Assembly: GCA_903929815.1 (NCBI GenBank)
Contig: CAIYWD010000201.1
Location: forward strand, 1-35,282
Direction: 5' to 3'
Source of the DNA: an uncultured beta proteobacterium
GTDB lineage: Bacteria > Pseudomonadota > Gammaproteobacteria > Burkholderiales > Burkholderiaceae_C
DNA: 35,282 bases
Shown here: positions 7,464 through 17,574 of the stretch, in pieces
Layout: each line of letters begins with the position of its first letter
Position numbering within the stretch: position 1 is the stretch's first letter
Notes under the pieces: model-generated
The model's database searches: none
Told to the model about the DNA's origin: nothing
Seen by the model: the letters and a program-made list of their open reading frames with translations, nothing else
Made by a program: the position numbers and the translations under genes

Positions 7464-10252
7464 TTCCAGTAACCTTTACCTGGGAAGTATTCAAAACCGA
7501 ATTCCGTGAGCTTGCGGATCACTTGATTGTGGCGGTTATCACAGTCATCCATGATTTCAACCCAAAGCGAACCATCTTCCTTGTGGCGATCATCAATCAC
7601 ATTGATGCCAAAAACAACCATCATTTTCAGAAAGCGGTCAAGCAAGAGGGGATTTGCATCTGTTTTCTCAAGATGGCGGTCGTCATTCGTGACGTCTGAT
7701 GCATCGGTGGCATCCGTTGGGGCAACACGTTCTTGTCCATTCCCTGTTGGGTTTTTTGGGTATATCTCATGGAATGCTTCTCTGGAATGGAACCTTGGAA
7801 TTACAGTTGTATCAAGTTTCCGTTCCATTCCAACTTGGCTCTGGGCTTTTTTTATGCAATTGCCTTGATTTCGAAGAATAATTTGTCTTATGTCCCTGAG
7901 CGCTTGAGCTTCAATCTGACGAATCCTCTCGCGTGAGAGGTCAAATGTTCGTGCAATCTCTTCCAGCGTATATTCATCCAGGCCACCAACAGCAAATCTC
8001 ATGCGCAACACTTGAGCTTGATGTACTGTGAGTTGATTGAGGAGTGAATCAACACGTTTATGGGATTCCCTGGCACAAACATCATCATAAGGGTCAGCCA
8101 GCGCGTGGTCAATCATCAATTCGGTGGGGATGGTTCCAATATCCTCAGACCTTGTGATATGAACTGTCTCCAATGATGCTCGCAGAATGGCCGGAATGTT
8201 GCGCACAGGTATGGACAAGCGTTCGGCAAGCTCTGTCACGGTCGGCGTGCGACCCGTGGCACCTTCAACAGCATCCATCTCTCGCAATATGCGCTGCGAA
8301 GTTTCATGAGCATGCGCAGGGAGTCTCACGACACGGCAATGGTCGGCAACCGAACGGGCAATTTGCTGGCGTATCCACCACGTTGCCATGGTTGAAAACT
8401 TGAAACCACGTTTGTAGTCAAATTTTTCGACGGCCTTCATCAACCCCAGGTTGCCCTCCTGAATCAAATCGTTGAAGTGCATACCGCTTTTTAAGTACCG
8501 TTTGGCGATGGAGATGACCAGGCGCAAATTGGCCTCAATCATTTTGACTTTGGCCTGGGCTGTACACAATGCACCAGCCACCATGCGCTGATTCAGTTTT
8601 TTGAGGTCATGGAGTGGCACCACAAGGCGGACCTGAAAATCAGCCATCCGTTGTTGGATTTCATGCAACGTATCCATGTTGTGGCGCAGGGCGGCACTCC
8701 ATGGCTGATCTGCATTGGCCTGTGCAACGAACCAGTGGCCATCAAGCCAGGGGGCACTTGTCTTGTTACCGCCGCCCAAAGTGGTGTCATACAGATGGGA
8801 TGGGTAGCCACACACGTCCACCATGATGCGCCGAAAATTTCTCTCTTGTGCCTGAATGTTTGTCACTTGCCCACCCAGCATGGCACACAACCTGTCTATC
8901 GTCGCGGCAGTCAATCCAAGGGTCAGGATTTCATCGTTCAAACCCTTTTGTGCCTGGAGATGGCTGGCTGATCCGTAACCCTCTTGATGACAGGCGATGG
9001 TGACGGCTTCAAACTGTTGGCGAAGTGCATCAAGGCGTTTCATGACTTCAACCATGCGATCGCCAGAGCTTTGCACATTCACTCCGTCACTGTCGCTTGT
9101 GGGATTGACCAGGCTATCTTCGACACCTGCAAAGGTATCAGCATCGCTGGCTTTTTTACCGTCATAGTCGTCATCAGAGACAACACCACGCCATGGGATA
9201 AGGCCTGCGCGTATTTCTTCGCCCAGCCTGAGAATTTCAGCAACCACGCACGGTACTGAAGCAATGACATTGAGAACCTCAAGGCGGCCGTTTTCCATCT
9301 GCCTGCCAAGTTCAACTTCCCCTGCGGCCGTCAGCAAGTTGATTTTTTGTGTCTCACGAAAATAGATTCGCAATGGATCATTGTCATGTGCAGTTATGCC
9401 ATTCATGACATCCAGGGCAGAAGAGATGGCATCTTCTTCCAGGACAGTCTCCTGCGGGTCTGTGAAAACATGGTAGTTTTCATCGTATGAGCTGTATTCA
9501 AATCGCTCATCGGTTTCAGCCCCAAGATCATGAATGACACGGTGCAACAGTGCGTTGGTTTCCTCATCCGTGGAACCGTCAGGTTTCATGGTCAGTTCTT
9601 CAACCAGCGCATCTGGAACACTGCCTTCACGCAAGGCACGCAACAGCATATTACGAAGCCGATCATTTGCCTCGATGTCATCCACAGACAGAAATTTTGC
9701 TGAACGCTCAGGAAGAAAGGCATCGATATCCGACCAATCTTCCGATGTGTCGATGGGTATGTGGCTGGATATGGCTGCATCGGTTTTCGCTGCCGATTCA
9801 GCCAACGATGGTTCGCTACTGTGCAGGGTGACTGAAACCTCTGGCTCCCAAGCAAACAGGTCGCAGACATCCAGAGCGTCCGCACAGTGGGATGAAGTCA
9901 TCGCCAGGCAACCCTGTGAGCCACTTGGGGTTACATCATGGTGTTCACGATGGAGACACTCAAGTACCCTGGCAGCATCGGCTGCACCGAAGGCCACAGC
10001 AATGTTCAGCGCATTACGGCCGTGCGGGTCAAGACTTTGGTGGCTGGCACCCGCTTCGATAAGCATGCTGCAAATTCTGGATTTGTTGTGCTTGGCAGCG
10101 AGCATCAACGGGGTGAAACCGTCGTTATCGCGGGCTTCAAGGTTGTCACCACGACGGATATGCAATTGAACTGAACTTTCAACCCCCGTCACAACAGCCA
10201 TCCTGAAAAGCCTGTTGAGGAGTACCGTGAACACGGGAGCTATGTCGCCCAC
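7460..10252 (-). CDS. Ankyrin-repeat / RpoD-like sigma70 fusion with extra C-terminal module
   Basis: This is a 930-residue chimera. Residues about 30-100 form two or so ankyrin repeats ([15 protein letters not shown], then [20 protein letters not shown]). Residues 100-285 are acidic and low in recognisable motifs. Residues 291-325 match sigma region 1.2 ([20 protein letters not shown]), followed by a long divergent non-conserved region. Residues 574-650 are a strong region 2 ([48 protein letters not shown]). Region 3 follows, then region 4 (740-795, with [22 protein letters not shown]). A tail after 860 ends in a separate module with [14 protein letters not shown] and [10 protein letters not shown]. 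The GTG start is supported by AGGTGA just upstream. An ATG 17 codons later is an alternative. It heads the operon and is coupled by ATGA to the ATPase gene. Regulation of the defence operon, or sensing of phage, is inference. Confidence 0.9.
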   Translation of the reverse strand: MGDIAPVFTVLLNRLFRMAVVTGVESSVQLHIRRGDNLEARDNDGFTPLMLAAKHNKSRICSMLIEAGASHQSLDPHGRNALNIAVAFGAADAARVLECLHREHHDVTPSGSQGCLAMTSSHCADALDVCDLFAWEPEVSVTLHSSEPSLAESAAKTDAAISSHIPIDTSEDWSDIDAFLPERSAKFLSVDDIEANDRLRNMLLRALREGSVPDALVEELTMKPDGSTDEETNALLHRVIHDLGAETDERFEYSSYDENYHVFTDPQETVLEEDAISSALDVMNGITAHDNDPLRIYFRETQKINLLTAAGEVELGRQMENGRLEVLNVIASVPCVVAEILRLGEEIRAGLIPWRGVVSDDDYDGKKASDADTFAGVEDSLVNPTSDSDGVNVQSSGDRMVEVMKRLDALRQQFEAVTIACHQEGYGSASHLQAQKGLNDEILTLGLTAATIDRLCAMLGGQVTNIQAQERNFRRIMVDVCGYPSHLYDTTLGGGNKTSAPWLDGHWFVAQANADQPWSAALRHNMDTLHEIQQRMADFQVRLVVPLHDLKKLNQRMVAGALCTAQAKVKMIEANLRLVISIAKRYLKSGMHFNDLIQEGNLGLMKAVEKFDYKRGFKFSTMATWWIRQQIARSVADHCRVVRLPAHAHETSQRILREMDAVEGATGRTPTVTELAERLSIPVRNIPAILRASLETVHITRSEDIGTIPTELMIDHALADPYDDVCARESHKRVDSLLNQLTVHQAQVLRMRFAVGGLDEYTLEEIARTFDLSRERIRQIEAQALRDIRQIILRNQGNCIKKAQSQVGMERKLDTTVIPRFHSREAFHEIYPKNPTGNGQERVAPTDATDASDVTNDDRHLEKTDANPLLLDRFLKMMVVFGINVIDDRHKEDGSLWVEIMDDCDNRHNQVIRKLTEFGFEYFPGKGYWK

Positions 10253-10317
10253 ACCATCACCTGTTTTGCATGTGATTGCATAAGAGCATGAGCGATGGAA
10301 TGGACATCCGGATCATC

Positions 10318-10389
10318 ACATCAAAATAAACACCAAAACGGCCTGTAGCCCTTGACCCATCTGTGTAAGTAGCTATTTAAACAATAGCA
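10318..10389 (-). repeat. Dispersed AGTAGCTATT-family repeat at the hisD 3' end
   Basis: This stretch reads AGTAGCTATTTAAACAATAG at one end, preceded on the plus strand by a G/C-rich module GGCCTGTAGCCC and an A-rich edge. The same arrangement occurs in the gyrA-serC spacer and inside trpF. The last residues and stop codon of hisD lie within it, so the repeat forms part of the coding end. It occupies more than half of the spacer between hisD and the sigma-factor gene. I recall similar intergenic repeats in Comamonadaceae genomes but cannot check that here. Confidence 0.6.
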
Positions 10390-11702
10390 TCTAACCGCAT
10401 CTCTGCCGATCTGGCGTGGGCAGTCAGGCCTTCGCCGTGTGCGAGTACGCTGGCAATTTGTCCCAAGGTTTTTGCACCTTGCGGGCTAACCTCAATGATG
10501 CTGCTGCGCTTTTGAAAGTCATACACACCCAGCGGTGAACTGAACCGTGCCGTGCCACTGGTGGGTAAAACGTGGTTGGGGCCGGCACAATAGTCGCCCA
10601 AACTCTCGCTGGTGTAGGCCCCCAGGAAAATGGCGCCGGCGTGTTTGAGCAAAGGCTCCCAACGGTGGGGTTCGTGGCTGCTGACTTCCAAATGTTCAGG
10701 GGCTATTGAATTGCTGATGGCGCAGGATTCTTCCATGCTGCGGGTGTGAATCAGCGCGCCACGGTCTGTGAGCGATTGGGCAATGATGCTGCGGCGCGGC
10801 ATGGTGGGTAGCAGACGGTGGATGGCGGACTGCACTAAGTCCAGGTACGCGGCATCGGGGCAGAGCAAAATGCTTTGCGCCAGCTCGTCGTGCTCGGCTT
10901 GGCTGAATAAATCCATCGCCACCCAGTCGGCAGGGGTAGAGCCATCGGCCAGCACCACAATTTCGCTGGGGCCGGCAATCATGTCAATTCCCACCGTGCC
11001 AAACACGTGCTTTTTGGCGCTGGCTACGTAAGCGTTGCCCGGGCCGGTGATTTTGTCCACCTTGGGGATGGTGGCTGTTCCGTAAGCCAAAGCGGCTATG
11101 GCTTGAGCGCCGCCAATGGTGAAAGCACGGGTGATGCCTGCGAGGTAAGCAGCGGCAAGCACCAGGGCATTTTTTTCACCTTGGGGAGTCGGCACGACCA
11201 TGATGATTTCACCCACACCAGCTATATGGGCAGGAATGGCGTTCATCAACACGCTCGATGGGTACGCTGCCTTGCCGCCGGGCACATAAATGCCCACTCT
11301 GTCAAGGGGTGTGACTTTTTGGCCTAGCAGTGTGCCGTCTTCATCAAGATAGGTCCAACTCTCGCCACTGGCTTTTTGCTGGGCTTCGTGAAAACTGCGA
11401 ATCCGTCTTGCTGCGGCCTCTAGAGCTTGGCGCTGTACGTCGGGCAGTGTGTCAAACGCGATTTTCAGTTCGGCTTGTGTCAGTTCAAGTGCTGCCACCG
11501 TGCTGGCTTGCAGACCGTCAAACTGTGCGGTGTAGTCCAAAACGGCTGCATCGCCACGGTGTTGCACGTCGGCCAGAATTTCAGCCACACGCTGTTCAAT
11601 GTGGGCATCGGTTTGTTTTGAGCCGTGTAGCAGTGTTTGAAGTTGAGCATTAAAAGTGCCGCTAACGCTGGATAGACGGACGGGAGTCGCTATTAAATTC
11701 AT
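10377..11702 (-). CDS. hisD: Histidinol dehydrogenase
   Basis: This is HisD, the zinc enzyme that oxidises L-histidinol to L-histidine in two NAD-dependent steps, the last steps of histidine synthesis. Seen: [30 protein letters not shown], the [12 protein letters not shown] metal/active-site segment, APEHLEV with the catalytic Glu-His pair, and [14 protein letters not shown] near the end. The length of 441 residues is normal. I start at the ATG giving [12 protein letters not shown], one base after the pheA stop; an upstream extension would be pheA sequence in another frame. No other his genes are nearby, so the his operon is split. The final codons lie in a dispersed repeat, and the predicted defence operon follows directly on the same strand. 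Confidence 0.97.
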   Translation of the reverse strand: MNLIATPVRLSSVSGTFNAQLQTLLHGSKQTDAHIEQRVAEILADVQHRGDAAVLDYTAQFDGLQASTVAALELTQAELKIAFDTLPDVQRQALEAAARRIRSFHEAQQKASGESWTYLDEDGTLLGQKVTPLDRVGIYVPGGKAAYPSSVLMNAIPAHIAGVGEIIMVVPTPQGEKNALVLAAAYLAGITRAFTIGGAQAIAALAYGTATIPKVDKITGPGNAYVASAKKHVFGTVGIDMIAGPSEIVVLADGSTPADWVAMDLFSQAEHDELAQSILLCPDAAYLDLVQSAIHRLLPTMPRRSIIAQSLTDRGALIHTRSMEESCAISNSIAPEHLEVSSHEPHRWEPLLKHAGAIFLGAYTSESLGDYCAGPNHVLPTSGTARFSSPLGVYDFQKRSSIIEVSPQGAKTLGQIASVLAHGEGLTAHARSAEMRLDAIV

Positions 11703-11703
11703 A

Positions 11704-12786
11704 TCAATCTGCCACCGGATAACTGCCCAGCACTTTGTAAAAAGCACACAGCTTGCGCAGTTCATCCAGCGCTGCACTCACATGGGGTTCTGAGGGGTGT
11801 CCCACCAGATCAATGTAAAAATAATACTCCCACTGGCCTGAACGCGCTGGACGAGACTCAAAGCGCGTCATGGAAACACCGTGTTTTTTCAGGGGCACAA
11901 GCAAGTCATGCATTGCCCCTGGGCGGTTGGTGACCGACACAATCAAACTGATGCAGTCTTTGCCTGTGGCAGGCGGGGAAGGCAAGGTTTGCGGCAGGCA
12001 GATGACGGCAAAACGGGTGCGATTAAAGGCATCGTCCTGAATGGCGTGCGATACCACATGCAAACCAAATTCACTGCCAGCACGTTCACTGGCAATGGCA
12101 GCCCAGGCGTTGTTGGTCGATGCCAGCCGTGCGCCATCAGCATTGCTTTGGGCGGCACGGCGCTCGGCGTGAGGCAAGTGAGCGGTCAGCCAGTTTTGGC
12201 ATTGGGCGAGGGCTTGTGGATGGGCATAGACCACCTCAATGTCTTTGAGGGATGGCTCTAGGCGCAAGACGTTGTGACGCACCAGAAAACTGGTTTCACC
12301 AATGATGTGCAAGGGTGAGTTCAGCAACAAATCCAGCGAGCGTGAAATGACCCCTTCGGATGAGTTTTCGATGGGCACTACGCCAAATTCTGCACTGCCT
12401 GCGGCTGTTGCGCGAAAAACTTCATCAATGCTGACGCACAACACGCACGTCGTGCTGGACCCAAAATACTGCAGGGCTGCTTGTTCGCTGAATGTGCCAG
12501 CAGGCCCCAGACAGGCCACCCGTTGGGGGGCTTCCATGGCGCGGCAAGCCGACATGATTTCGCGCCAAATCACTTGTACGCTGTGAGGTTGGAGTGGCCC
12601 TTTGTTGCTGGCCACGATGTTGTCTTGCACTTGGGTTTCACGCTGAGGGCAAAACACCGTAGAGCCATCAAGACGCTTGATTTCACCCACGTCATACGCC
12701 AAGGCTGCGCGACGGTTCAGCAAGGTGAGGACTTCCAGATCGATCGCATCAATCTGGCAGCGCAATTCAGAGAGGGTTGAGGTCAT
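11704..12786 (-). CDS. pheA: Chorismate mutase / prephenate dehydratase (P-protein)
   Basis: This bifunctional enzyme makes phenylpyruvate from chorismate for phenylalanine synthesis. The N-terminal chorismate mutase helix bundle covers about residues 1-85 ([19 protein letters not shown]). The prephenate dehydratase domain follows ([42 protein letters not shown]). A C-terminal ACT domain holds [18 protein letters not shown] and the ESRP motif associated with phenylalanine feedback binding. Length is 360 residues from the ATG beginning MTSTLSEL. A longer form would need a TTG overlapping serC, and I reject it. The order serC-pheA is common in Burkholderiales. Here hisD follows after one base instead of an aromatic-pathway gene, so the end of the operon is rearranged compared with what I know. 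Confidence 0.96.
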   Translation of the reverse strand: MTSTLSELRCQIDAIDLEVLTLLNRRAALAYDVGEIKRLDGSTVFCPQRETQVQDNIVASNKGPLQPHSVQVIWREIMSACRAMEAPQRVACLGPAGTFSEQAALQYFGSSTTCVLCVSIDEVFRATAAGSAEFGVVPIENSSEGVISRSLDLLLNSPLHIIGETSFLVRHNVLRLEPSLKDIEVVYAHPQALAQCQNWLTAHLPHAERRAAQSNADGARLASTNNAWAAIASERAGSEFGLHVVSHAIQDDAFNRTRFAVICLPQTLPSPPATGKDCISLIVSVTNRPGAMHDLLVPLKKHGVSMTRFESRPARSGQWEYYFYIDLVGHPSEPHVSAALDELRKLCAFYKVLGSYPVAD

Positions 12787-12802
12787 AGAACGAGGGGGTA
12801 AA

Positions 12803-13894
12803 TTAGGCGTGTTGTGCTTCAAAGTCTTGCAAATAGCTCACCAACGCTTGCACACCCTGAAGGGGCATGGCGTTGTAGATGGAAGCTCGCATGCCACCGA
12901 CTGACTTGTGACCTTTGAGGTGCAGCAACTGGCGGCTCTTGGCATCGGTCAAAAAAGTATCGTTCAAGCGTTCGTCACGCAGGAAAAACGGCACATTCAT
13001 GCGTGATCGGGACTGTTTTTCAACGCGGTTGATGTAAAGCGACGAACGGTCAATGGTGTCGTACAACAAGGTGGACTTGATCAGGTTTTGCGCTTCAATG
13101 GCCGTTATGCCCCCTTGGTGTTTGAGCCATTTGAAAACCAAACCCGCGATGTAAATGGCATAAGTGGGCGGGGTGTTGTACATGGACTGGTTGTCAGCCA
13201 CTGTTTTGTAGGTGAATGCGCTGGGTGTTGTGGGCAAGGCACGATCGAGCAGGTCTTCTCGTACCACAACCAGTGTCAGGCCTGCCGGGCCAAGATTTTT
13301 TTGAGCACCGGCAAAAGCCAGTCCCACACGCGACCAATCCACAGGGCGTGAGGCAATGTGCGATGAACAATCCATCACCAGCGGTGCGTCACATCCCAAA
13401 GATTTCAGGTCAGGCAGTTCCTGATATTCAACGCCGTGAATGGTTTCATTGCTGCAAATATGCACATAAGCTGGCTTGGTGCTCAATTGCCAGGTGGCGG
13501 GGTTCTGTAAGGTGGTAAACCCACTGCTTTCTGTGTTGGCAGCTTCATGCACGGTGCAGTAGCGTTTGGCTTCTTTGGCTGATTTTTGACTCCAACTGCC
13601 GGTGACCACAAAATCTGCCGTTTCGCCCCTTGACAGATTCATCGGCACGAAGGCGTTTTCGCCCAGGCCGCCACCTTGCATGAACAACAGTTTAAAGTGT
13701 TCGGGAACAGCCAGCAGTTCCCGTAAATCGGCCTGTGCTTCTTCGTAAATCTGACCAAATTCCTTGCCACGGTGGCTCATTTCCATCACGCTCATGCCAC
13801 TATCGTGCCAGTTCAGCATCTCGGCGGCGGCACTTTGCAACACGTCATCGGGTATGGCTGCTGGGCCTGCAGAAAAGTTATAGGGTCGTTTCAT
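12803..13894 (-). CDS. serC: Phosphoserine aminotransferase
   Basis: SerC is a PLP enzyme converting 3-phosphohydroxypyruvate to phosphoserine for serine synthesis, and it also serves pyridoxine synthesis. Seen: the start [14 protein letters not shown], the [12 protein letters not shown] phosphate/PLP loop, and the PLP lysine in [12 protein letters not shown] (Lys199, close to E. coli Lys198). Length of 363 residues is standard. The start ATG follows a spacer made almost wholly of a dispersed repeat, with no Shine-Dalgarno sequence visible before it (the upstream bases are ATATTTTTTGACAA). Translation may therefore depend on coupling to gyrA or be leaderless. pheA follows after 16 bases. Confidence 0.97.
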   Translation of the reverse strand: MKRPYNFSAGPAAIPDDVLQSAAAEMLNWHDSGMSVMEMSHRGKEFGQIYEEAQADLRELLAVPEHFKLLFMQGGGLGENAFVPMNLSRGETADFVVTGSWSQKSAKEAKRYCTVHEAANTESSGFTTLQNPATWQLSTKPAYVHICSNETIHGVEYQELPDLKSLGCDAPLVMDCSSHIASRPVDWSRVGLAFAGAQKNLGPAGLTLVVVREDLLDRALPTTPSAFTYKTVADNQSMYNTPPTYAIYIAGLVFKWLKHQGGITAIEAQNLIKSTLLYDTIDRSSLYINRVEKQSRSRMNVPFFLRDERLNDTFLTDAKSRQLLHLKGHKSVGGMRASIYNAMPLQGVQALVSYLQDFEAQHA

Positions 13895-13897
13895 TTG

Positions 13898-13970
13898 TCA
13901 AAAAATATAAAAAATATGGCGCTAGGGCGCATGGATACTGCGTTAGTAGCTATTTTAATAATAGCAATTA
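13898..13970 (-). repeat. Dispersed AGTAGCTATT-family repeat filling the gyrA-serC spacer
   Basis: The plus strand reads GGCGCTAGGGCGCATGG, then a variable stretch, then AGTAGCTATTTTAATAATAG. This matches the layout of the copy at the hisD end. It covers the whole spacer and includes the gyrA stop codon. TAGCTATT/AATAGC can pair, so part of the transcript may fold. Confidence 0.6.
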
Positions 13971-16643
13971 AACAGGGGGTGGCTCGCTTTCATCGGTCTT
14001 ATCGGTCTTATCGGTCTTATCGCTATTGTCATCATCGGTTGATTCTGGTGTTGCAGGGTTGACTTCGCATTCAACAATGCGCTGCAAGCCGATCAGTTGA
14101 GAGCCTTCATCCAAATCAATCAGGGTCACGCCTTGCGTTGCGCGGCCAATTTCTTTGATTTCGCTCACGCGTGTGCGCACCAAGACGCCCTTGTCGGTGA
14201 TGAGCATGATTTCATCATCGGCATGAACCAGTATGGCTGCGACCACTTTACCGTTGCGTTCTGACTGCCGAATGGCAATCTTGCCCTTGGTGCCGCGACC
14301 GTAACGGGGGTATTCGGTGATGCTGGTGCGTTTGCCATAGCCATGTTGTGTGGCAGTCAAAACGCTTAGCGATTCATCTTCGGCCACCAGCATGGCAATC
14401 ACGCTTTGACCCTCGTCAAGATTCATGCCTTTGACACCGCGCGACAAGCGACTGTGCGCTGTCACTTCGTCTTCGTTGAAGCGTACAGCCTTGCCACCGT
14501 CTGAAAATAGCATGACATCGTGCTTGCCGTCGGTGATGGCTGCACCAATCAAAAAGTCGCCCTCATCCAAATTAACGGCAATAATGCCAATCTTGCGGGG
14601 ATTCTTGAATTCAGTGAGCGGCGTTTTCTTGACTGTGCCCATGCTGGTGCCCATGAACACAAAGTGATCCGCCGTAAAACTGCGGTTTTCACCCGTGAGC
14701 GGCAGCACCACAGTGATTTTTTCACCGTCTTGTAAGGGAAACATATTGACGGTGGGGCGACCGCGAGAGCCGCGAGAGCCTTGCGGAACTTCCCAAACCT
14801 TGAGCCAGTACATGCGACCACGGTTACTAAAGCACAACATGTAGTCGTGCGTGTTGGCAATAAAAAGCTGATCGACCCAATCGTCTTCTTTGGTGGCGGT
14901 GGCCTGTTTGCCACGTCCACCGCGTTTTTGCGCCCGGTATTCACTCAGTGGCTGGCTTTTGATGTAACCGGTATGGCTCAAGGTGACCACCATATCGGTC
15001 GGGGTAATCAGGTCTTCGGTTGACAGGTCAAACGAGCTATGCTCGACCTTGCTGCGCCTTGTACCCAATTTGGTTTGACCAAATTCTGTTTTTATGACGG
15101 TGAGTTCTTCGCCAATGATGATGGACACGCGCTCGGGTCTTGCCAAAATATCAAGCAAATCATCAATCACTGCCATAATTTCTTTGTATTCAGCAATGAT
15201 TTTGTCTTGCTCTAGACCCGTCAGACGTTGCAGGCGCATTTGCAAAATTTCCTGGGCTTGGGTGTCTGACAGTCTGTAGAGGCCATCAGCGCCCATGCCA
15301 TAGTGCATTTCCAGGCCGTTGGGGCGATAGTCATCCGCATTGACGATGCCACCATCAGCGCGGGAGCGGGTAAGCATTTCGCGCACGAGTTTGCTGTCCC
15401 ACGCGCGCTCCATCAATAGAACCTTGGCCGCAGGCGGGGTGGGGGCATTGCGAATAATGGCAATAAAGTCGTCAATATTGGCCAGCGCCACGGCCAGGCC
15501 TTCCAGCAGGTGGCCACGTTCGCGCGCTTTTCGCAACTCAAACACGGTTCGTCTTGTCACCACCTCGCGGCGGTGGTTTAAAAAGACTTCAATCAAATCT
15601 TTGAGATTGCACAGTTTGGGCTGCCCGTTGATTAAAGCCACCATGTTCATGCAAAAGGTGTCTTGCAACTGGGTTTGCTTGTACAGGTTGTTCAAAACAA
15701 TTTCGGGAACTTCGCCACGCTTGAGTTCAATCACTAAGCGCATCCCCGATTTGTCAGACTCATCCTGAATGTGGCTGATGCCTTCGAGTTTTTTCTCATG
15801 CACCAGTTCAGCCATGCGCTCTTGCAGCGTTTTTTTATTGACCTGGTAGGGCAATTCATCGACGATGATGGATTGACGCTGGCCTTTGTCAATGTCTTCA
15901 AAGTGGCACTTGGCACGCATCACGATTCTGCCCTTGCCTGTACGGTAGCCGTCTTTCACCCCGCTCATGCCGTAGATGATGCCTGCGGTCGGAAAATCAG
16001 GAGCTGGAATAATTTCCATCAAGTCGTCAATCGACGCTGTGGGGTTGCGCAGCAGATGCAGGCAGGCATTAACGACTTCATTGAGATTGTGGGGCGGAAT
16101 GTTGGTGGCCATGCCTACAGCAATGCCGCCAGAGCCGTTGATGAGCAAATTGGGCAATCGGGTAGGCAAGACCAGAGGTTCTTTTTCAGAGCCATCGTAG
16201 TTGGGGCCAAAATCGACGGTTTCCTTGTCCAGATCAGCCAATAATTCATGGGCAATTTTGGCTAAGCGAATTTCGGTGTAACGCATGGCGGCGGCGCTGT
16301 CTCCATCGACAGAGCCAAAATTACCCTGACCATCCACCAGCATGTGGCGCATGGAAAAATCTTGCGCCATGCGAACAATGGTGTCATAGACCGATTGATC
16401 GCCGTGCGGGTGGTATTTACCAATCACATCGCCCACAATGCGTGCTGATTTTTTGTAGGCTTTGTTCCAGTCGTTGCTTAGCTCGTGCATAGCAAAAAGC
16501 ACACGCCGATGAACAGGTTTGAGGCCGTCACGCGCATCAGGCAGGGCACGCCCCACAATCACGCTCATGGCGTAATCCAGATAGCTGCGGCACATTTCGT
16601 CCGCAAGGCTGGTGGGCAGTGTTTCTTTGGCAAACTGGGTCAT
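13968..16643 (-). CDS. gyrA: DNA gyrase subunit A
   Basis: GyrA is the breakage-reunion subunit of gyrase, introducing negative supercoils with GyrB. Numbering matches E. coli at the active site: the catalytic tyrosine is Tyr122 in AAMRYTE, and the quinolone region reads [10 protein letters not shown] with Gln at 83, Ser at 84 and Asp at 87. The C-terminal beta-pinwheel has the GyrA box as AQKRGGRGK, needed for DNA wrapping. The protein is 891 residues and ends in an acidic tail with three DKT repeats. The ATG lacks a clear Shine-Dalgarno. It is divergent from the OmpA-like gene and leads the gyrA-serC-pheA-hisD block. Confidence 0.98.
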   Translation of the reverse strand: MTQFAKETLPTSLADEMCRSYLDYAMSVIVGRALPDARDGLKPVHRRVLFAMHELSNDWNKAYKKSARIVGDVIGKYHPHGDQSVYDTIVRMAQDFSMRHMLVDGQGNFGSVDGDSAAAMRYTEIRLAKIAHELLADLDKETVDFGPNYDGSEKEPLVLPTRLPNLLINGSGGIAVGMATNIPPHNLNEVVNACLHLLRNPTASIDDLMEIIPAPDFPTAGIIYGMSGVKDGYRTGKGRIVMRAKCHFEDIDKGQRQSIIVDELPYQVNKKTLQERMAELVHEKKLEGISHIQDESDKSGMRLVIELKRGEVPEIVLNNLYKQTQLQDTFCMNMVALINGQPKLCNLKDLIEVFLNHRREVVTRRTVFELRKARERGHLLEGLAVALANIDDFIAIIRNAPTPPAAKVLLMERAWDSKLVREMLTRSRADGGIVNADDYRPNGLEMHYGMGADGLYRLSDTQAQEILQMRLQRLTGLEQDKIIAEYKEIMAVIDDLLDILARPERVSIIIGEELTVIKTEFGQTKLGTRRSKVEHSSFDLSTEDLITPTDMVVTLSHTGYIKSQPLSEYRAQKRGGRGKQATATKEDDWVDQLFIANTHDYMLCFSNRGRMYWLKVWEVPQGSRGSRGRPTVNMFPLQDGEKITVVLPLTGENRSFTADHFVFMGTSMGTVKKTPLTEFKNPRKIGIIAVNLDEGDFLIGAAITDGKHDVMLFSDGGKAVRFNEDEVTAHSRLSRGVKGMNLDEGQSVIAMLVAEDESLSVLTATQHGYGKRTSITEYPRYGRGTKGKIAIRQSERNGKVVAAILVHADDEIMLITDKGVLVRTRVSEIKEIGRATQGVTLIDLDEGSQLIGLQRIVECEVNPATPESTDDDNSDKTDKTDKTDESEPPPV
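13993..14019. repeat. Three 9-bp tandem units in the gyrA acidic tail
   Basis: TCGGTCTTA is repeated three times without mismatch, encoding Asp-Lys-Thr units in the disordered GyrA tail. The period is a multiple of three, so slippage would change tail length without a frameshift. Confidence 0.85.
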
Positions 16644-16896
16644 GGTGGGTGCTGTGAGGCAGCGTAAAAAGGTCAGAACGAATCGAGCATTTTAGGGCTT
16701 GTCGCTGATTGGCAACACTCCGATGCTGGCATCCTGTTTTAAACCGACGTTGATACCGTTCATGGGATCGTTTTGATTCGCCAAAGCAAAAAGTCTGTGG
16801 CACAATCAGATTAACGTCTTGTGCCTGATTGATTGGGCATTAAGCGTCCAACTCGTTTACGCAGCGCGGCTGCGGATTTTTTCCTGAAGGAGAACC

Positions 16897-17553
16897 ATGA
16901 AGAAACTTGACAAAGTAGCCATGCTGATTGCTTCTGCCGCCCTAGCAAGCGCGGCGGGTGCTCAGACTATTGACAATTGGCGTGCCACAGACGGTACAGT
17001 CTGGAAAAACGGCACTAACGAACTTTGTTGGCGTGATAATTTCTGGACACCAGCAACGGCAGCAGTGGGCTGTGATGGTGCCATTGTTGCGCAAAAACCC
17101 GTACCTGTCGCGCCAAAAATTGCGCCTCCGCCCGTACCAGTTCCTGTGCCAGTGATTACGCCACCGCCTCCTCCTCCACCGCCACCTGCTGCGCCCGTCA
17201 AGGTGGTTTACGCCGCTGACGCTTTCTTTGATTTTGACAAAGCCGTTTTGAAGCCGGCAGGTAAAGCAAAACTTGACGATCTGGTGGGCAAAGTTAAAGA
17301 CGTTAACCTTGAAGTGATGATTGCCGTTGGTCACACGGACTCCATTGGTACGGATGCTTACAACCAAAAGTTGTCTGTCAAGCGCGCTCAAGCAGTCAAG
17401 GCTTATCTGGTGTCAAAAGGCATGGATCAAAAACATGTTCATGCTGAAGGCAAGGGTGAGAAACAGCCTGTAGCTGACAACAAGACCAAAGACGGTCGGT
17501 CTAAAAATCGTCGCGTTGAAGTTGAGGTTACCGGTACCCGCGAAGTTAAATAA
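16897..17553 (+). CDS. OmpA-family peptidoglycan-binding outer membrane protein
   Basis: This 218-residue exported protein has a signal peptide (MKKLDK, then an alanine-rich core) with likely cleavage after residue 22 in AGA/QTID. A short N-terminal segment with two Cys (LCWRDNF and VGCDGA) is followed by a proline-rich linker (about 65-100). The OmpA/MotB peptidoglycan-binding domain comes next (about 105-212: FFDFDKAVLKPAG, VGHTDSIGTDAYNQKLSVKRA, and the NRRVEVEV end). There is no eight-strand beta-barrel, so it is an OmpA C-terminal-like protein anchoring envelope to peptidoglycan, common in this bacterial group. An AAGGAG Shine-Dalgarno sits at the right distance. High expression is likely given that signal and the strong terminator array after it. 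Confidence 0.93.
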   Translation: MKKLDKVAMLIASAALASAAGAQTIDNWRATDGTVWKNGTNELCWRDNFWTPATAAVGCDGAIVAQKPVPVAPKIAPPPVPVPVPVITPPPPPPPPPAAPVKVVYAADAFFDFDKAVLKPAGKAKLDDLVGKVKDVNLEVMIAVGHTDSIGTDAYNQKLSVKRAQAVKAYLVSKGMDQKHVHAEGKGEKQPVADNKTKDGRSKNRRVEVEVTGTREVK

Positions 17554-17574
17554 TGTTTTTATGATTTGCACAAA

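Noticed and set aside
11703-11777. 25-residue N-terminal extension of HisD
   Set aside because: The extension is pheA coding DNA in another frame; the ATG after the pheA stop gives the usual HisD N terminus.
12787-12822. Longer PheA starting inside serC
   Set aside because: It needs a TTG start and adds a segment not expected for the family.
16962-17201. Gly-rich frame opposite the OmpA-like gene
   Set aside because: Its glycine run is simply the complement of the proline-rich linker.
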